Assembly: GCA_012797815.1 (NCBI GenBank)
Contig: JAAZOK010000009.1
Location: 1-64,000 of the forward strand
Source: Chloroflexota bacterium
GTDB taxonomy: Bacteria > Chloroflexota > Anaerolineae > Anaerolineales > Anaerolineaceae
Reading direction: 5' to 3'
DNA length: 64,000 nt
Shown here: positions 17,189 to 26,682 of the stretch, in pieces
Numbering within the stretch: the first letter of the stretch is position 1
How the letters are laid out: the number at the start of each line of letters is the position of its first letter
The notes under the pieces: generated by a model
The model's database searches: none
Seen by the model: only the letters and a program-made list of their open reading frames with translations
Told to the model about the DNA's origin: nothing
Made by a program: the position numbers and the translations under genes

Positions 17189-17207
17189 GAATTGGGGACC
17201 CCAATTC
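17189..17207. promoter_or_regulatory. Perfect 19-base palindrome upstream of the ABC exporter pair
   Basis: GAATTGGGG-A-CCCCAATTC: nine-base arms around one base. It overlaps the stop codon of the histidine kinase gene and lies about 35 bases before the ABC gene start; TATAAA follows within a few bases on the minus strand as a possible -10 box. It could be an operator or an mRNA 3' hairpin. It lacks a T run on the minus strand, so it is not a good terminator. Confidence 0.45.
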
Positions 17208-20200
17208 AATTATTTTCTTTTACGGGTTGGGAATTATTTGAGAAATAAATCCGGAACAGGGTTCCTTTCCCAAGTTCACTTTCTACTGAGATAGTCCCCT
17301 TATGGGCATTGATGATGAACTTACTTATGTATAGTCCCATTCCAGCATCTTTGCCATTATCCTCCCCCTTTCCTTTGGGATGATAATATTTTTCGAAGAT
17401 AAAGGGAATATCAATAGACGCAATACCCGGTCCGCTATCCTTAATAGTAATGTTAATCCCATCCTCTTCCTGAATGGCATGGACCTCCACCGTCCCTTCC
17501 ATATCCGAGAATTTAATGGCATTATGTAATAGATTATAGAAAGCCTGGTTGAGTAGGACTTTATCACCGTACAAATTCAGATCAGCCGCAATATCTTCCG
17601 TTTGGACTTTCACGCGCTTCTGTGTTGCAAAAGATTCAAGCTGAGCGGTGATCGCCTGGAGCAACTCCCGAAGGTTCACTTCATCATCAGAGATCTCCAT
17701 TCCGTTTTCAATGCGATCCTCCAACAGAATTCCTTCCACCAAGGAAGTGATGATCTCAAGACCATTCTTGATCTTGTCGAGATAATCCTGCTGCGTAGGA
17801 TTCAACTCACCGACCATGGGCAACATCTTTGAATAGCCCTGCATGATGGTGATGGGAGAACGCAGGTCATGACTGAGCATGGTCACAAAATCACGGGTTA
17901 TTTCCTCACGTTTCTTTTCGTGGGTGATATCTTTCATCAACAAAACCGATACCTGCCCGATGTGCGGGTCGGTATTGTTGAATATCTCAATCTCATATTT
18001 ATCCCCGCCGGACATATCCTTGGTAAGGATCGCATGTGCCTGAGAGAGGTTGCGCATCAAAAGATTGTAAATTTCATTTTCCTGCACTCGTTTTGCAATG
18101 CTGGTGTGTTGTTCACTGGAATCAATTTTCAAAAATGCTTCCCCGGCTTTGTTGCCATATAAAAGGATCTGATCCACGAAGATGAAAAGAGGATAATTCA
18201 ATTCATCGAAAAGCTGGGATAGGATTTTCTTTTCCATCAGCCACTGCTGCAGTCTGTCGATCTCCACTAAATGATGGCTGAATTTCTCCACATTCTCGGA
18301 GAAATCCTGCATATATTCCTGTGAAAACTCCCGGGTGCTTCGAAAAGCTGCCCAAAGAATAGCTTTACGTTGTGCATCCATCGGAAAGGAGGAAATAATC
18401 AGTGCTTGCGGGAAGGGTTTGCCAATAGCACGATTTAACTGGTGAAAGCGGGCGGTATTACCGATGACCAATTGCGATTGGTCTTCAATCACATCCAAAA
18501 TTTGCTCATCCAGATAATCATAAGCCTGGCTATCTTCTATCTGTGCCGCCACATACATTCGAGGGGCTTGAGAAGAAAGCTGGCTCTCTACCGCAACCTT
18601 TAAAAAGAGCACCTCCTCTTGCAGAAATGGTTGCAAAGCTCGCCCAACCACATCCTTGAATAGTTCTGTATCCGCATAGCTACCCCACAACTCCAGATAG
18701 GCTTCGGTTTCCTGGTTACGTTTATCCAACCGTTGGAAAACTCCTTTAAGTACTGTGACAAAACGCCGTAGAGATGGTGGCAGTGACTCTCTTGGTGACG
18801 GACGAGCGCCGTCCATACCATCCGCCGTAAAACGATTGGTCAGCGCGGCGATAGCATTCTCCAATTTGATCCAGCGTAACAGATAATACCCACCCACCGA
18901 TAATGCAGTAATGATGGTGCCCAGGAAAAATGGCAGGAATGATTGGAAAAAATCTTCCAGAAAGAACGTACGATCCAGTGACATTTCCAAACCCCAGTTT
19001 TCTAATCCCATGGGGGCATACACAACCGCGGCTACGGTGTCCTTCTCATCTGCAGACGGATCCCAGGGGACGCGCAAATTCGCCATGGTATTGACAAAAG
19101 TGGTCTGCAACCCATTCGACCGGGCAGTATCTAATAAAGTAGATAATGCCAGAAAGATGGGATTGTTTTTAATATCCATGCGAGCGATCACAACCCGTGT
19201 TACCTTCCCGGAGGTTCCTTTTACCGGGTAGATAATACTGACATCAAAACCGGATTCACCCAATGGGGAAAAAGCACCCTCTATGGAATCATTTTGTACA
19301 GAATCCTGGAAAGCAGCAATCTCTCCCTCTGAGGTCTGCAGTTCATCTTCCCTGATCTGTGGATACGTGAAAAGTAATTCACCCTGGGTATTAAAAATAA
19401 AGAAAGCATCCAAGTTTTGAACCGGTTGGAAGATCGGGCTGACCATCTCTCTCTGTTCAACGCTATCACTCCCCAGAACTACATCTTGGGGGAGCTGGTC
19501 GATGCGAATCGCATTAGGAGTAAAAACGGATAGAACAGCCATATTGATATTCTCAATACTGCTGGTCATGCTGGTTTTCCACTTGGATAACGAACTCGCG
19601 CGGGCAACATTCCATAAAACGGTCAGGATCAACAGGGTTAGATAAAACAGTCCCAGCAGGTGTGTGAACATGTTTTTTGTTGTAGTTTTCCCGGGTACTT
19701 TTCGTTCAGTGTTTTTCTGAACCGGTTGGTTATGATTCAGGTATTCTACAAAAAATCCAGCTAAAAATAGTTCACTGATACGCGAGATGTAGAATACCCA
19801 ACCGGCATGAAAGCTATCATCCAGGCGAACCGCCAGATGGCGCGCCGATCCCGCGAATCTCTCCAGAAAAAATAACGGGAATGCCAGCACGATCACCAAT
19901 CCAAGCATGACCAACGGATGGCCGTTATATCGTTTAAATTGAGGGGAATGGGATGCCATCATGCGATTGAACAACAATGCGATCGAGATCATGAGCAATA
20001 TATAGAAAATGGAATGCTCATAAAATCCGCTGAAAATAAGACCGCCCAACGTTGCCAGAGAAATGCTCAGGATATGCTTCCCGAATACGGCAGCTGCCAT
20101 CCACGGAATCGCTTGTAAGATGATGAAATAGAAATCATTCCCACCCTGTGCGGCGTTGGGAAAAACATGGATGTTGAAAGGAAATATTTCAACTCGAAAT

Positions 20201-20400
20201 AAAGATGAACAAATGAGTGTAAGGAAAATATAGAAAAGCCAGTTAAGGGGATTCTTTTCTGCTACGCGAAATTCAGAATAATATTGAAATAACAAATAGA
20301 CCAGGATCCCCACCCATAAGCAGAATAAAAGCCAATCCCAAAGACTAAGCGGGATTTTTATAACAAAGCTGGATGAGATCTGCTGTAAGAATGAATCCAT
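17206..20400 (-). CDS. Large membrane-bound sensor histidine kinase
   Basis: 1064 residues. The N-terminus (about 15-260) has seven or eight membrane helices; about 275-480 is a probable extracytoplasmic sensor domain bounded by another helix near 485-510; 510-710 is a less certain cytoplasmic GAF-like region; about 715-830 resembles PAS. The kinase core follows: HisKA with phospho-accepting His844 in 'MLSHDLRSPI', N box 'NLLHNAIKFS', G1 'DSGPGIAS', F box 'FIFEKYYHP' and G2 'GMGLYISKFI'. It autophosphorylates and would pass phosphate to a response regulator, but none is encoded nearby, so it is an orphan. The start lies nine bases after a TATAAT box and has no Shine-Dalgarno sequence. Signal and target are unknown. 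Confidence 0.88.
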   Translation of the reverse strand: MDSFLQQISSSFVIKIPLSLWDWLLFCLWVGILVYLLFQYYSEFRVAEKNPLNWLFYIFLTLICSSLFRVEIFPFNIHVFPNAAQGGNDFYFIILQAIPWMAAAVFGKHILSISLATLGGLIFSGFYEHSIFYILLMISIALLFNRMMASHSPQFKRYNGHPLVMLGLVIVLAFPLFFLERFAGSARHLAVRLDDSFHAGWVFYISRISELFLAGFFVEYLNHNQPVQKNTERKVPGKTTTKNMFTHLLGLFYLTLLILTVLWNVARASSLSKWKTSMTSSIENINMAVLSVFTPNAIRIDQLPQDVVLGSDSVEQREMVSPIFQPVQNLDAFFIFNTQGELLFTYPQIREDELQTSEGEIAAFQDSVQNDSIEGAFSPLGESGFDVSIIYPVKGTSGKVTRVVIARMDIKNNPIFLALSTLLDTARSNGLQTTFVNTMANLRVPWDPSADEKDTVAAVVYAPMGLENWGLEMSLDRTFFLEDFFQSFLPFFLGTIITALSVGGYYLLRWIKLENAIAALTNRFTADGMDGARPSPRESLPPSLRRFVTVLKGVFQRLDKRNQETEAYLELWGSYADTELFKDVVGRALQPFLQEEVLFLKVAVESQLSSQAPRMYVAAQIEDSQAYDYLDEQILDVIEDQSQLVIGNTARFHQLNRAIGKPFPQALIISSFPMDAQRKAILWAAFRSTREFSQEYMQDFSENVEKFSHHLVEIDRLQQWLMEKKILSQLFDELNYPLFIFVDQILLYGNKAGEAFLKIDSSEQHTSIAKRVQENEIYNLLMRNLSQAHAILTKDMSGGDKYEIEIFNNTDPHIGQVSVLLMKDITHEKKREEITRDFVTMLSHDLRSPITIMQGYSKMLPMVGELNPTQQDYLDKIKNGLEIITSLVEGILLEDRIENGMEISDDEVNLRELLQAITAQLESFATQKRVKVQTEDIAADLNLYGDKVLLNQAFYNLLHNAIKFSDMEGTVEVHAIQEEDGINITIKDSGPGIASIDIPFIFEKYYHPKGKGEDNGKDAGMGLYISKFIINAHKGTISVESELGKGTLFRIYFSNNSQPVKENN

Positions 20401-20409
20401 TGTCTATTC

Positions 20410-20415
20410 ATTATA
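20410..20415 (-). promoter_or_regulatory. -10 box for the sensor kinase gene
   Basis: TATAAT on the minus strand, nine bases before the ATG at 20400. It implies an almost leaderless transcript. No good -35 box is seen. Confidence 0.4.
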
Positions 20416-20429
20416 TACTTTACTCTATT

Positions 20430-21758
20430 TTATACCGTTATACCCGCTTTCCGGTTATTGTTCTGCCAGTATTTGTTGTAATAGAACGCATTCCTGTGTT
20501 GGTGAGGTGTTTGTTCTAACAGGGATAACCAGTCAGAGTATTGTTCTTTTTCCATTGCGAAAGCACTTTTCGTAAGCTTGAACCTGCTCTGTGCATCACT
20601 GGTTTTCAAATCGCCCACCATTTTTTGGAACCGTTTCTCCAAATCTGCAATAGCCGGTTCCAGCAGCATATGGCGTGTGGGAAAATCCCGTAAAACACTG
20701 CGATGAACGCGCTCATGCTGCCACCACAGACAATTTTCATCAAAATGGTGGTCTGGTTGTGGACCGATATCCGGCAATCCGGATGATAACCAAACCGGTT
20801 TGAAAACGGACAAACATGGTGCAGAGGTGCCGGTCGCCCAATGGGTTATCCCATCTTTCCGGTATTGCGTGATCAGTGATGCCACCGATTGGCTGTTACG
20901 GATCGGTCCGGGAGCAGCATGCATGCACACATTCCACGCCGTCAAGGTGCGATCGGGGAAACTATCTTGCGGATTCAATTGATGAGAACGCAATATGTGC
21001 TTCATCATAGAAAAATCAAGTTTCCCTTTATTGGATTCGAGCAAATCCATCACATGGCAGCGCCGTTCACAACCCTGACTGAATTTGGTAAAAAGGAAAT
21101 CGGAGTAAGCCTGCGCAAAATTGAAATTATGGACGTCCCTGCACCACTTATGCTCGTAAGCATATGCGATCAGATCATCCGAGATCATATCCCATTCAGT
21201 GGTGATGCTGGGAGCGTTGGAGATAGCGTAGAAATCGGTTACCTTCCTGGCAATCCACATCTTCTCTACGGTTTCCAGCACATAAGCTTCTTTCCCATCC
21301 ATGATGAGAAAACTGTTGTGATAATATAGTCCATGCTCGGCACTACAGTTGCCGCTTTGACCATACTGTTCAAGCAAATTCGTGATGGTTTTCAGCGCTT
21401 CCAGAGCCGTACCGGAACGCTCCAGCGCCAGACGCAGGTAATCCATGCCGATCAAGCCAGGTTCTTTTTTTGCAGGCACTCTGGTAAAAATAGCTTCATT
21501 ACCGATCACTACACCGTGTTCATTCGCCCCCATCTCCGCGCCCCACATCCAATAGGGTTGGGAGAGCAACACCTGATACGTATGGCGCACCTGGGGCAGC
21601 TCAATATAAGTACAGCGCAGTTTTTCTCCAGCCCGGTGATCGTGAGCAGGGATGATGGTGAGATATTGCGCTTCATTGGGCTCACGGTCTGAATTCTTGG
21701 CGAAAAACGCACTTCCATTTCCGGTTGCATTCGAAAGCACTACACAGGTATCGCACAT
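20430..21758 (-). CDS. C69 family peptidase (secernin/dipeptidase A-like, Ntn-hydrolase)
   Basis: 442 residues. The sequence begins 'MCDTCVVLSNATGNG', and family C69 enzymes use an N-terminal cysteine as nucleophile; Cys2 would be exposed on removal of Met. 'FFAKNSDREPNE' is the conserved motif that follows. Members cleave dipeptides or act as uncharacterised secernins. The gene begins one base after the cmk stop and its Shine-Dalgarno sequence (AAGGAGGG) lies inside the end of cmk, so the two are translationally linked. It is the last gene of the run that starts with lepA. Confidence 0.82.
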   Translation of the reverse strand: MCDTCVVLSNATGNGSAFFAKNSDREPNEAQYLTIIPAHDHRAGEKLRCTYIELPQVRHTYQVLLSQPYWMWGAEMGANEHGVVIGNEAIFTRVPAKKEPGLIGMDYLRLALERSGTALEALKTITNLLEQYGQSGNCSAEHGLYYHNSFLIMDGKEAYVLETVEKMWIARKVTDFYAISNAPSITTEWDMISDDLIAYAYEHKWCRDVHNFNFAQAYSDFLFTKFSQGCERRCHVMDLLESNKGKLDFSMMKHILRSHQLNPQDSFPDRTLTAWNVCMHAAPGPIRNSQSVASLITQYRKDGITHWATGTSAPCLSVFKPVWLSSGLPDIGPQPDHHFDENCLWWQHERVHRSVLRDFPTRHMLLEPAIADLEKRFQKMVGDLKTSDAQSRFKLTKSAFAMEKEQYSDWLSLLEQTPHQHRNAFYYNKYWQNNNRKAGITV

Positions 21759-21759
21759 G

Positions 21760-22440
21760 CTAACCCTCCTTTACATGAGATAATATTTCCTCCACCACTT
21801 GCGAAATGCTCTTATCGTTTGTGTCGATCATGATGGCATCCTGGGCCGCTTTGAGAGGCGCCAGTTTACGGGATGAATCGATCTTATCTCTCTCTTCCAG
21901 CGAGCGTTGAATTTCTGCTAAATCAGTCTTCTTCCCGCTTTGTCGCGTTTCGAGGAAACGTCGCTTTGCCCGCTCTTCAACCGAAGCAATCAAGAAAAAT
22001 TTATAGGCAGCATCCGGTAGTACAACCGTGCCGATATCACGCCCTACCATGACGATATTTCCACGCAGCCCTATTGCTCGCTGCTTGGCAGTCATCGCCT
22101 GGCGCACCCGATGGTAAGTCGAAACCAGCGAAACATTATCCCGCACCCGGTCCTCGCGAATGGACCAGGTGGCATCCACCCCATCCAAAAACACATCGTA
22201 CTGGCGCCCATCATTCTTGCTGGGAGGATAGATATCGATACAAATCTTCTCGGCTTTTTCGCTCACAGTATCTTCATCGCCAGGGTCAATACCAGCTTCA
22301 AGCACTGCTAAAGTAACTGCTCGATACATGACACCGGTATCGAGAAATTGAAATCCCAGTTTTTCCGCCAATTCCTTCCCGACCGTGGTTTTCCCGGACG
22401 CAACCGGACCATCAATGGTGATTGCATTATTCAATTTCAT
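21760..22440 (-). CDS. cmk: Cytidylate kinase
   Basis: Phosphorylates CMP and dCMP with ATP. 226 residues, the usual length. P-loop 'IDGPVASGKTTVGKELA', 'FLDTGVMYRAVTLAVL', 'IREDRVRDNVS', 'GRDIGTVVLPDA' and the lid 'RAKRRFLETR' are all present. A Shine-Dalgarno sequence (AGAAAGG) precedes the ATG. It sits after the membrane glycosyltransferases and before the C69 peptidase with very short gaps, so it is cotranscribed with them. CMP recycling after use of CDP-activated sugars would be a possible link, but cmk is a housekeeping gene anyway. Confidence 0.95.
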   Translation of the reverse strand: MKLNNAITIDGPVASGKTTVGKELAEKLGFQFLDTGVMYRAVTLAVLEAGIDPGDEDTVSEKAEKICIDIYPPSKNDGRQYDVFLDGVDATWSIREDRVRDNVSLVSTYHRVRQAMTAKQRAIGLRGNIVMVGRDIGTVVLPDAAYKFFLIASVEERAKRRFLETRQSGKKTDLAEIQRSLEERDKIDSSRKLAPLKAAQDAIMIDTNDKSISQVVEEILSHVKEG

Positions 22441-22457
22441 AATGCCTTTCTGAAAGC

Positions 22458-24161
22458 TTAAAATTTAAACCACAGAGCAACATGTACAAGGTCGAGGGAA
22501 CCTCTGCGGTATATTAACCATTCTAATATTTCATTGGGAAGAAATCCAGAATAATCAACCTTAAAAACCTTAACATTACTTAAAAGCGCCAAATCCTGCC
22601 CATAAAAACCATCCGGGGGATCGATCTGTGGGTCACGGTTGATCATCACATCAAATTGACCACTGTTCAGTGTCGACGCCTGTACCACTTCGTGCAATTG
22701 ATAATCCCGCAGCAGCCATTTCATACTCCGGGTGAATTCACCTGACGAAAGCCCGATATGCAGATCTGCCGGAAAAATACCCTGTGAAATCCGGTATTCC
22801 TCGATCTCATCGAGCAGGGTATCTGCATTATGCAGATAAGGTGCTTCGCGAACCACTTCATATTCCGCATTACCGGAGAGATTGGCTGCGCGATTGGCAG
22901 TACGCCATAGCCCCAGCATGCCAAGCAATAGAAATAATGCTTCCACCACCTGCATGGCAGCATTTCCAGACCAGCCATAGCTATACAGCAAAATGAATAG
23001 CAAGCACAATATGACCGGTACAACCAGCAACAGCAAATTCTTCTGCACATCCAATCCCAGCGAGATCAGATAGGATAAACGCAGGATTTGCAGAGCCAAA
23101 TAAATAAGGACCACCAACCCGATCAGACAGGGGATGAGCAGTTTCCTCCAGTTATGATAGATGTTTTCAGCAATGCGAAATAACTCCGGAGCTGCCAGCA
23201 GCCACATTGGAATGCTCACCCAGGCTATCGAATAGAGAGAAGATCCCAGAAAGAGATATACCAACAGCGCCAGTACCATCCAGGTCGCTGCAAATTGTTT
23301 TAATGGTGCTCGCTCAGGATCTCTACGAAAGATGGCGGCAATGCTCAATACCAAACCAAAGGCTGAATAGAACAAAAAGATCGCAAATCGCAATTGAGCA
23401 GGGACTGTCAACGCCATATCGCCCGGTTTCGATGGACTGAATAAAAGCGCCAGCGATTGAACGGGGTTCAACAATCCACCAAGACCGGTAAAGAAATGGG
23501 TGCTGATGACCAACCAGACCAGCATGGCGAATAAGAAGACAGGTGAGTTCATTTTGACGGATTGAAATGGACAGGTAAATGCCTCCTGCCGCTCTGGCGC
23601 GCTGCGAAGCAAGCGCTGAAACAGTTTTTCCAGCAACCACACTCCCGCCAGCAAAAACAGTGTTCCCCAAAACGAAGCTCCGGTGAGCGTACCAAAAACA
23701 AAAAACAGCAAGGCTTTTAAATATTCTTGTCTCCAAATAAATGCCAGCATATATAGCACAAATACCAACCCCAACATGAAACTATCCGCACTGCGCGAAA
23801 TCTGGATCAGAACGGGATCCAGCGCCAGACAAAGAGCCAGGACCAAACCGGTTTTTTTGCCTGCTTTCTTCTCCAACAAGAATGGCCATAAAACCAGCAA
23901 ACTCCCCACCAGTGCCGGTAAAAAGCGACTGCTAAAATTATTATCCCCGAATATTGCAAAGAATATGCTCGTGAAGAATGTGTAAAAAGACGAGATACCC
24001 CCACAATCCAGGCTGTGTACATCCAGTGCACATAAAGCAGCCTGTGCCTCATTTTCAGCCAGCGGGGTTTGACCGAGATTAACCAGACGCAATAACAAAG
24101 CGATGACAAAGATCATCCCATAGACAAGCTGAAGTATTGTGAATTTCTCAGTTTTCTTCAT
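22458..24161 (-). CDS. GT-C family membrane glycosyltransferase (GT39/PMT-like)
   Basis: About 568 residues with some 11-12 membrane helices. The first loop carries 'LGQTPLAENEAQAAL', the position where GT-C enzymes hold their catalytic acidic residue, and a soluble C-terminal domain follows the helices. Such enzymes move a sugar from a polyprenyl-phosphate donor to an acceptor outside the membrane. I chose the ATG at 24161 because AAGGA lies five bases upstream; a TTG at 24176 would overlap the previous gene by four bases and an ATG at 24167 has no room for a ribosome site. It resembles the GT part of the neighbouring 1734-residue fusion. The sugar is unknown. Confidence 0.75.
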   Translation of the reverse strand: MKKTEKFTILQLVYGMIFVIALLLRLVNLGQTPLAENEAQAALCALDVHSLDCGGISSFYTFFTSIFFAIFGDNNFSSRFLPALVGSLLVLWPFLLEKKAGKKTGLVLALCLALDPVLIQISRSADSFMLGLVFVLYMLAFIWRQEYLKALLFFVFGTLTGASFWGTLFLLAGVWLLEKLFQRLLRSAPERQEAFTCPFQSVKMNSPVFLFAMLVWLVISTHFFTGLGGLLNPVQSLALLFSPSKPGDMALTVPAQLRFAIFLFYSAFGLVLSIAAIFRRDPERAPLKQFAATWMVLALLVYLFLGSSLYSIAWVSIPMWLLAAPELFRIAENIYHNWRKLLIPCLIGLVVLIYLALQILRLSYLISLGLDVQKNLLLLVVPVILCLLFILLYSYGWSGNAAMQVVEALFLLLGMLGLWRTANRAANLSGNAEYEVVREAPYLHNADTLLDEIEEYRISQGIFPADLHIGLSSGEFTRSMKWLLRDYQLHEVVQASTLNSGQFDVMINRDPQIDPPDGFYGQDLALLSNVKVFKVDYSGFLPNEILEWLIYRRGSLDLVHVALWFKF

Positions 24162-24172
24162 CGGCATCCTTC

Positions 24173-26680
24173 TCAAGGATATGCATATAGTGTAGTGCCA
24201 CTTTGTTCCAAGATCACGGTCAGATTTTCAACGAATTTGGTTTCCTCCACCGCATAAGTGCTGCGTTCCATATTCCCAACCACAAGATAATGCACTCCAT
24301 ATTGATCCAATATTTTCTTGGCTGTAAACCAATCGCTGGTTTCATATAAAGTTTGCAGATCGGCTTGCCGGGATCCCATTTCCGCCGCCCCACCGCGCCA
24401 CTGCATCTCGTGTCCCGGCCAACCCAGCACATTGGGATAACCGGTATTGGTCGCAATGCGGGCATAGCCACTATAACTGCCACCCACCGCTTCTGCCACA
24501 ACACCATAGGGCAAAGTTTGCAGCTTAGCGATCACAGCGGCATCTCCTGCACTGGACCACTCCAAATAGGCACTGCCATCCAGCGTCCAATTCTGGGGGT
24601 CAGTGTAAGCAACACGATCACGGTACACATAAACAGGGTATGCACAACAGACTACGATTGTTATAACGGAAACGATCTTGAACGCCATTCCTTTAAAATT
24701 CCGTAACGACTCCCACAATACGACCAACGCAAATGAAGCTGCGATCGACCACACCATCCAGGTTTGGAAATAAAACTTGAAGATGGTATTCATGCGATTC
24801 TGAAAAACATCCACCAAGAAGAAGAATTCCGGAAACAAGCATAAGCCAATTCCCAACAGGATCAAAAGCTGCACGAAGGTATGGATGGGTGCGTTCCGAT
24901 CATCTGCCGGTTCAGTAGCAGTGGTTTTGCGAAACAGATAGCGCGCCACCAGATAGAGCATCACCAGCAGCAAGATCACCACACTTGAATCTTGGAAGCG
25001 CCGGAGAAATGTTTCTTTTATCAACGATGCTATATCCCCTGCTCCGTAGATGCTTGCAAAGGCATAGGCACTCTGAATGGCGGTGGAAAGGCGCGTTTGC
25101 ACTCCACCAATCCAATTCTGCAATCCGGTCCAAACAGAAATGGATACCTGCCTGGATAAGGGAAACAACACATCCAACAACCCCAGTATTAGCGCGAACA
25201 ACAGCACATAGCGGACGATCTTTCCATCCGCTGCTTTCTGTTGGTGATTGCTCCACCATAAATATACCCACAGGATCAGCAGAAATGGCAAGAACATGAC
25301 CAGAAAATGAATCCCGCGCGTTCTATAAATCAGGCTGGGCAGGATACCACCCGCCTGGGATGCAAATCCGAGGAAGAAGGGCAAATAGATCAGTCCACAA
25401 GCCATAACCAGCAGTATCAGTTTCCAAATCACCGCCCACACCGTCTGCCAGCTCCAACCGTCACTACGGATACGCTGCAGCAAAAAAACCAATGCAAAAA
25501 GACCAATGCCGGCGGGGAAATCCCAGGTATTCATGAAAAGCATGCCCCCCAGGATAGCTGCCGTACTCCATAAATTTTTCTGCTTTAAGAAATCTTTCCA
25601 TGAACCCGGATTGTGCAACCAGTCAGAATCACCCAAGAAAAGATTCAAACTCACAGCGATGCACAATAAAAAGAAGGGCATGGATAACACATGAGGGTGC
25701 AGGTCTGCCAGGTAAAAGGTAAACGCCGGGAACTCATCGATCACCTCCCGAAAGTTTCCAGCTACGTCATAATCACTTATCACGCGTGAAGCGCGCCACC
25801 ACCAGGTGCCCGCACTGCGCTGGGGCGTCCACTGGCTTATAGCCGAAGGTGCCTGATCCAACTCCTGGATATCCAGCCATTCCCAGAATGCCGATTGCTG
25901 CTCCCCCCGCGCATCCGTACTCCAAAAAGCGCCGGAAGCATGTAGCATTTCCAGCCCCCCTTCTGCATTACTGACCACCAGGATAAAGAAGGGTGCCAAC
26001 AGTGCCAGGAAAAGGATGCCTTTTTTTAGATAATGTGGATTATTATGTCTATGCGCAAAATATGCGCTCAGCAGTTCATACAGTAACCCATAGGCAGCCA
26101 CGCAAATCAGCCCCACCCATACGGCAAGCGCCAGATTGAAAGCCACACTGCCGGCTACACCACTTACACTTGCCAGCAGCGCCACCATCAAGTAACCGAA
26201 ATAGTAATAGGATATGGAATAGCCTGAAAGCCAGGGATCGCTGGGCGGAAAGTGCGGCGAGCGCAGAATGGCATTGATGAAGGCGAGCTCCATCGGTTTT
26301 TCTGTGCCGGTCAGGTTGGGGGACATGGCACGCAGCAGGGCAGTGCTCACAAAGGCTATCAAAAAAAGCAACTCAACCCCCACCCTGAAACGCTTATTGT
26401 CTACCCATGCCTGCCGGATAAGGGTCCGTTTTCGGACAAGAATCACTCCATTGATCAGAACCACCAGCAACAACGCACTGAGCGCACCCGTGCCCGAATT
26501 GGGCAACAACCCCAGGATATTGGTGATCCAATAAACATACCCCCATAACAGCAGCCCCAGGATCTTGGAAAAGGCATAGCCCTTCGTTTTCAACTTTGAA
26601 AATAAGATGGTGGAGAGCGGATAATTGACCCAGCCCAACAAGAGTATCAGCAAGTACCAGATGAGCATCTGTTTGTACAT
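24173..26680 (-). CDS. DUF2298 ('Chlor_Arch_YYY') multi-spanning membrane protein
   Basis: 835 residues, about 18-20 membrane helices. It shows 'EKPMELAFINAILRSPHFPPSDPWLSG' followed by 'YSISYYYFGY', the YYY motif that names the family, and 'EFPAFTFYLADLHPH'. The family is known from Chloroflexi and archaea; a role as a GT-C-like glycosyltransferase is suspected but not proven. It is a paralogue of the C-terminal half of the upstream 1734-residue protein: both have 'YAFS.(I/L)LGLLL' near the start, and 'VHYLVVGNMER' here matches 'VQYIVVGQLEN' there near the end. The Shine-Dalgarno sequence GGAG lies five bases before the ATG, inside the end of the previous gene. Confidence 0.82.
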   Translation of the reverse strand: MYKQMLIWYLLILLLGWVNYPLSTILFSKLKTKGYAFSKILGLLLWGYVYWITNILGLLPNSGTGALSALLLVVLINGVILVRKRTLIRQAWVDNKRFRVGVELLFLIAFVSTALLRAMSPNLTGTEKPMELAFINAILRSPHFPPSDPWLSGYSISYYYFGYLMVALLASVSGVAGSVAFNLALAVWVGLICVAAYGLLYELLSAYFAHRHNNPHYLKKGILFLALLAPFFILVVSNAEGGLEMLHASGAFWSTDARGEQQSAFWEWLDIQELDQAPSAISQWTPQRSAGTWWWRASRVISDYDVAGNFREVIDEFPAFTFYLADLHPHVLSMPFFLLCIAVSLNLFLGDSDWLHNPGSWKDFLKQKNLWSTAAILGGMLFMNTWDFPAGIGLFALVFLLQRIRSDGWSWQTVWAVIWKLILLVMACGLIYLPFFLGFASQAGGILPSLIYRTRGIHFLVMFLPFLLILWVYLWWSNHQQKAADGKIVRYVLLFALILGLLDVLFPLSRQVSISVWTGLQNWIGGVQTRLSTAIQSAYAFASIYGAGDIASLIKETFLRRFQDSSVVILLLVMLYLVARYLFRKTTATEPADDRNAPIHTFVQLLILLGIGLCLFPEFFFLVDVFQNRMNTIFKFYFQTWMVWSIAASFALVVLWESLRNFKGMAFKIVSVITIVVCCAYPVYVYRDRVAYTDPQNWTLDGSAYLEWSSAGDAAVIAKLQTLPYGVVAEAVGGSYSGYARIATNTGYPNVLGWPGHEMQWRGGAAEMGSRQADLQTLYETSDWFTAKKILDQYGVHYLVVGNMERSTYAVEETKFVENLTVILEQSGTTLYAYP

Positions 26681-26682
26681 GA

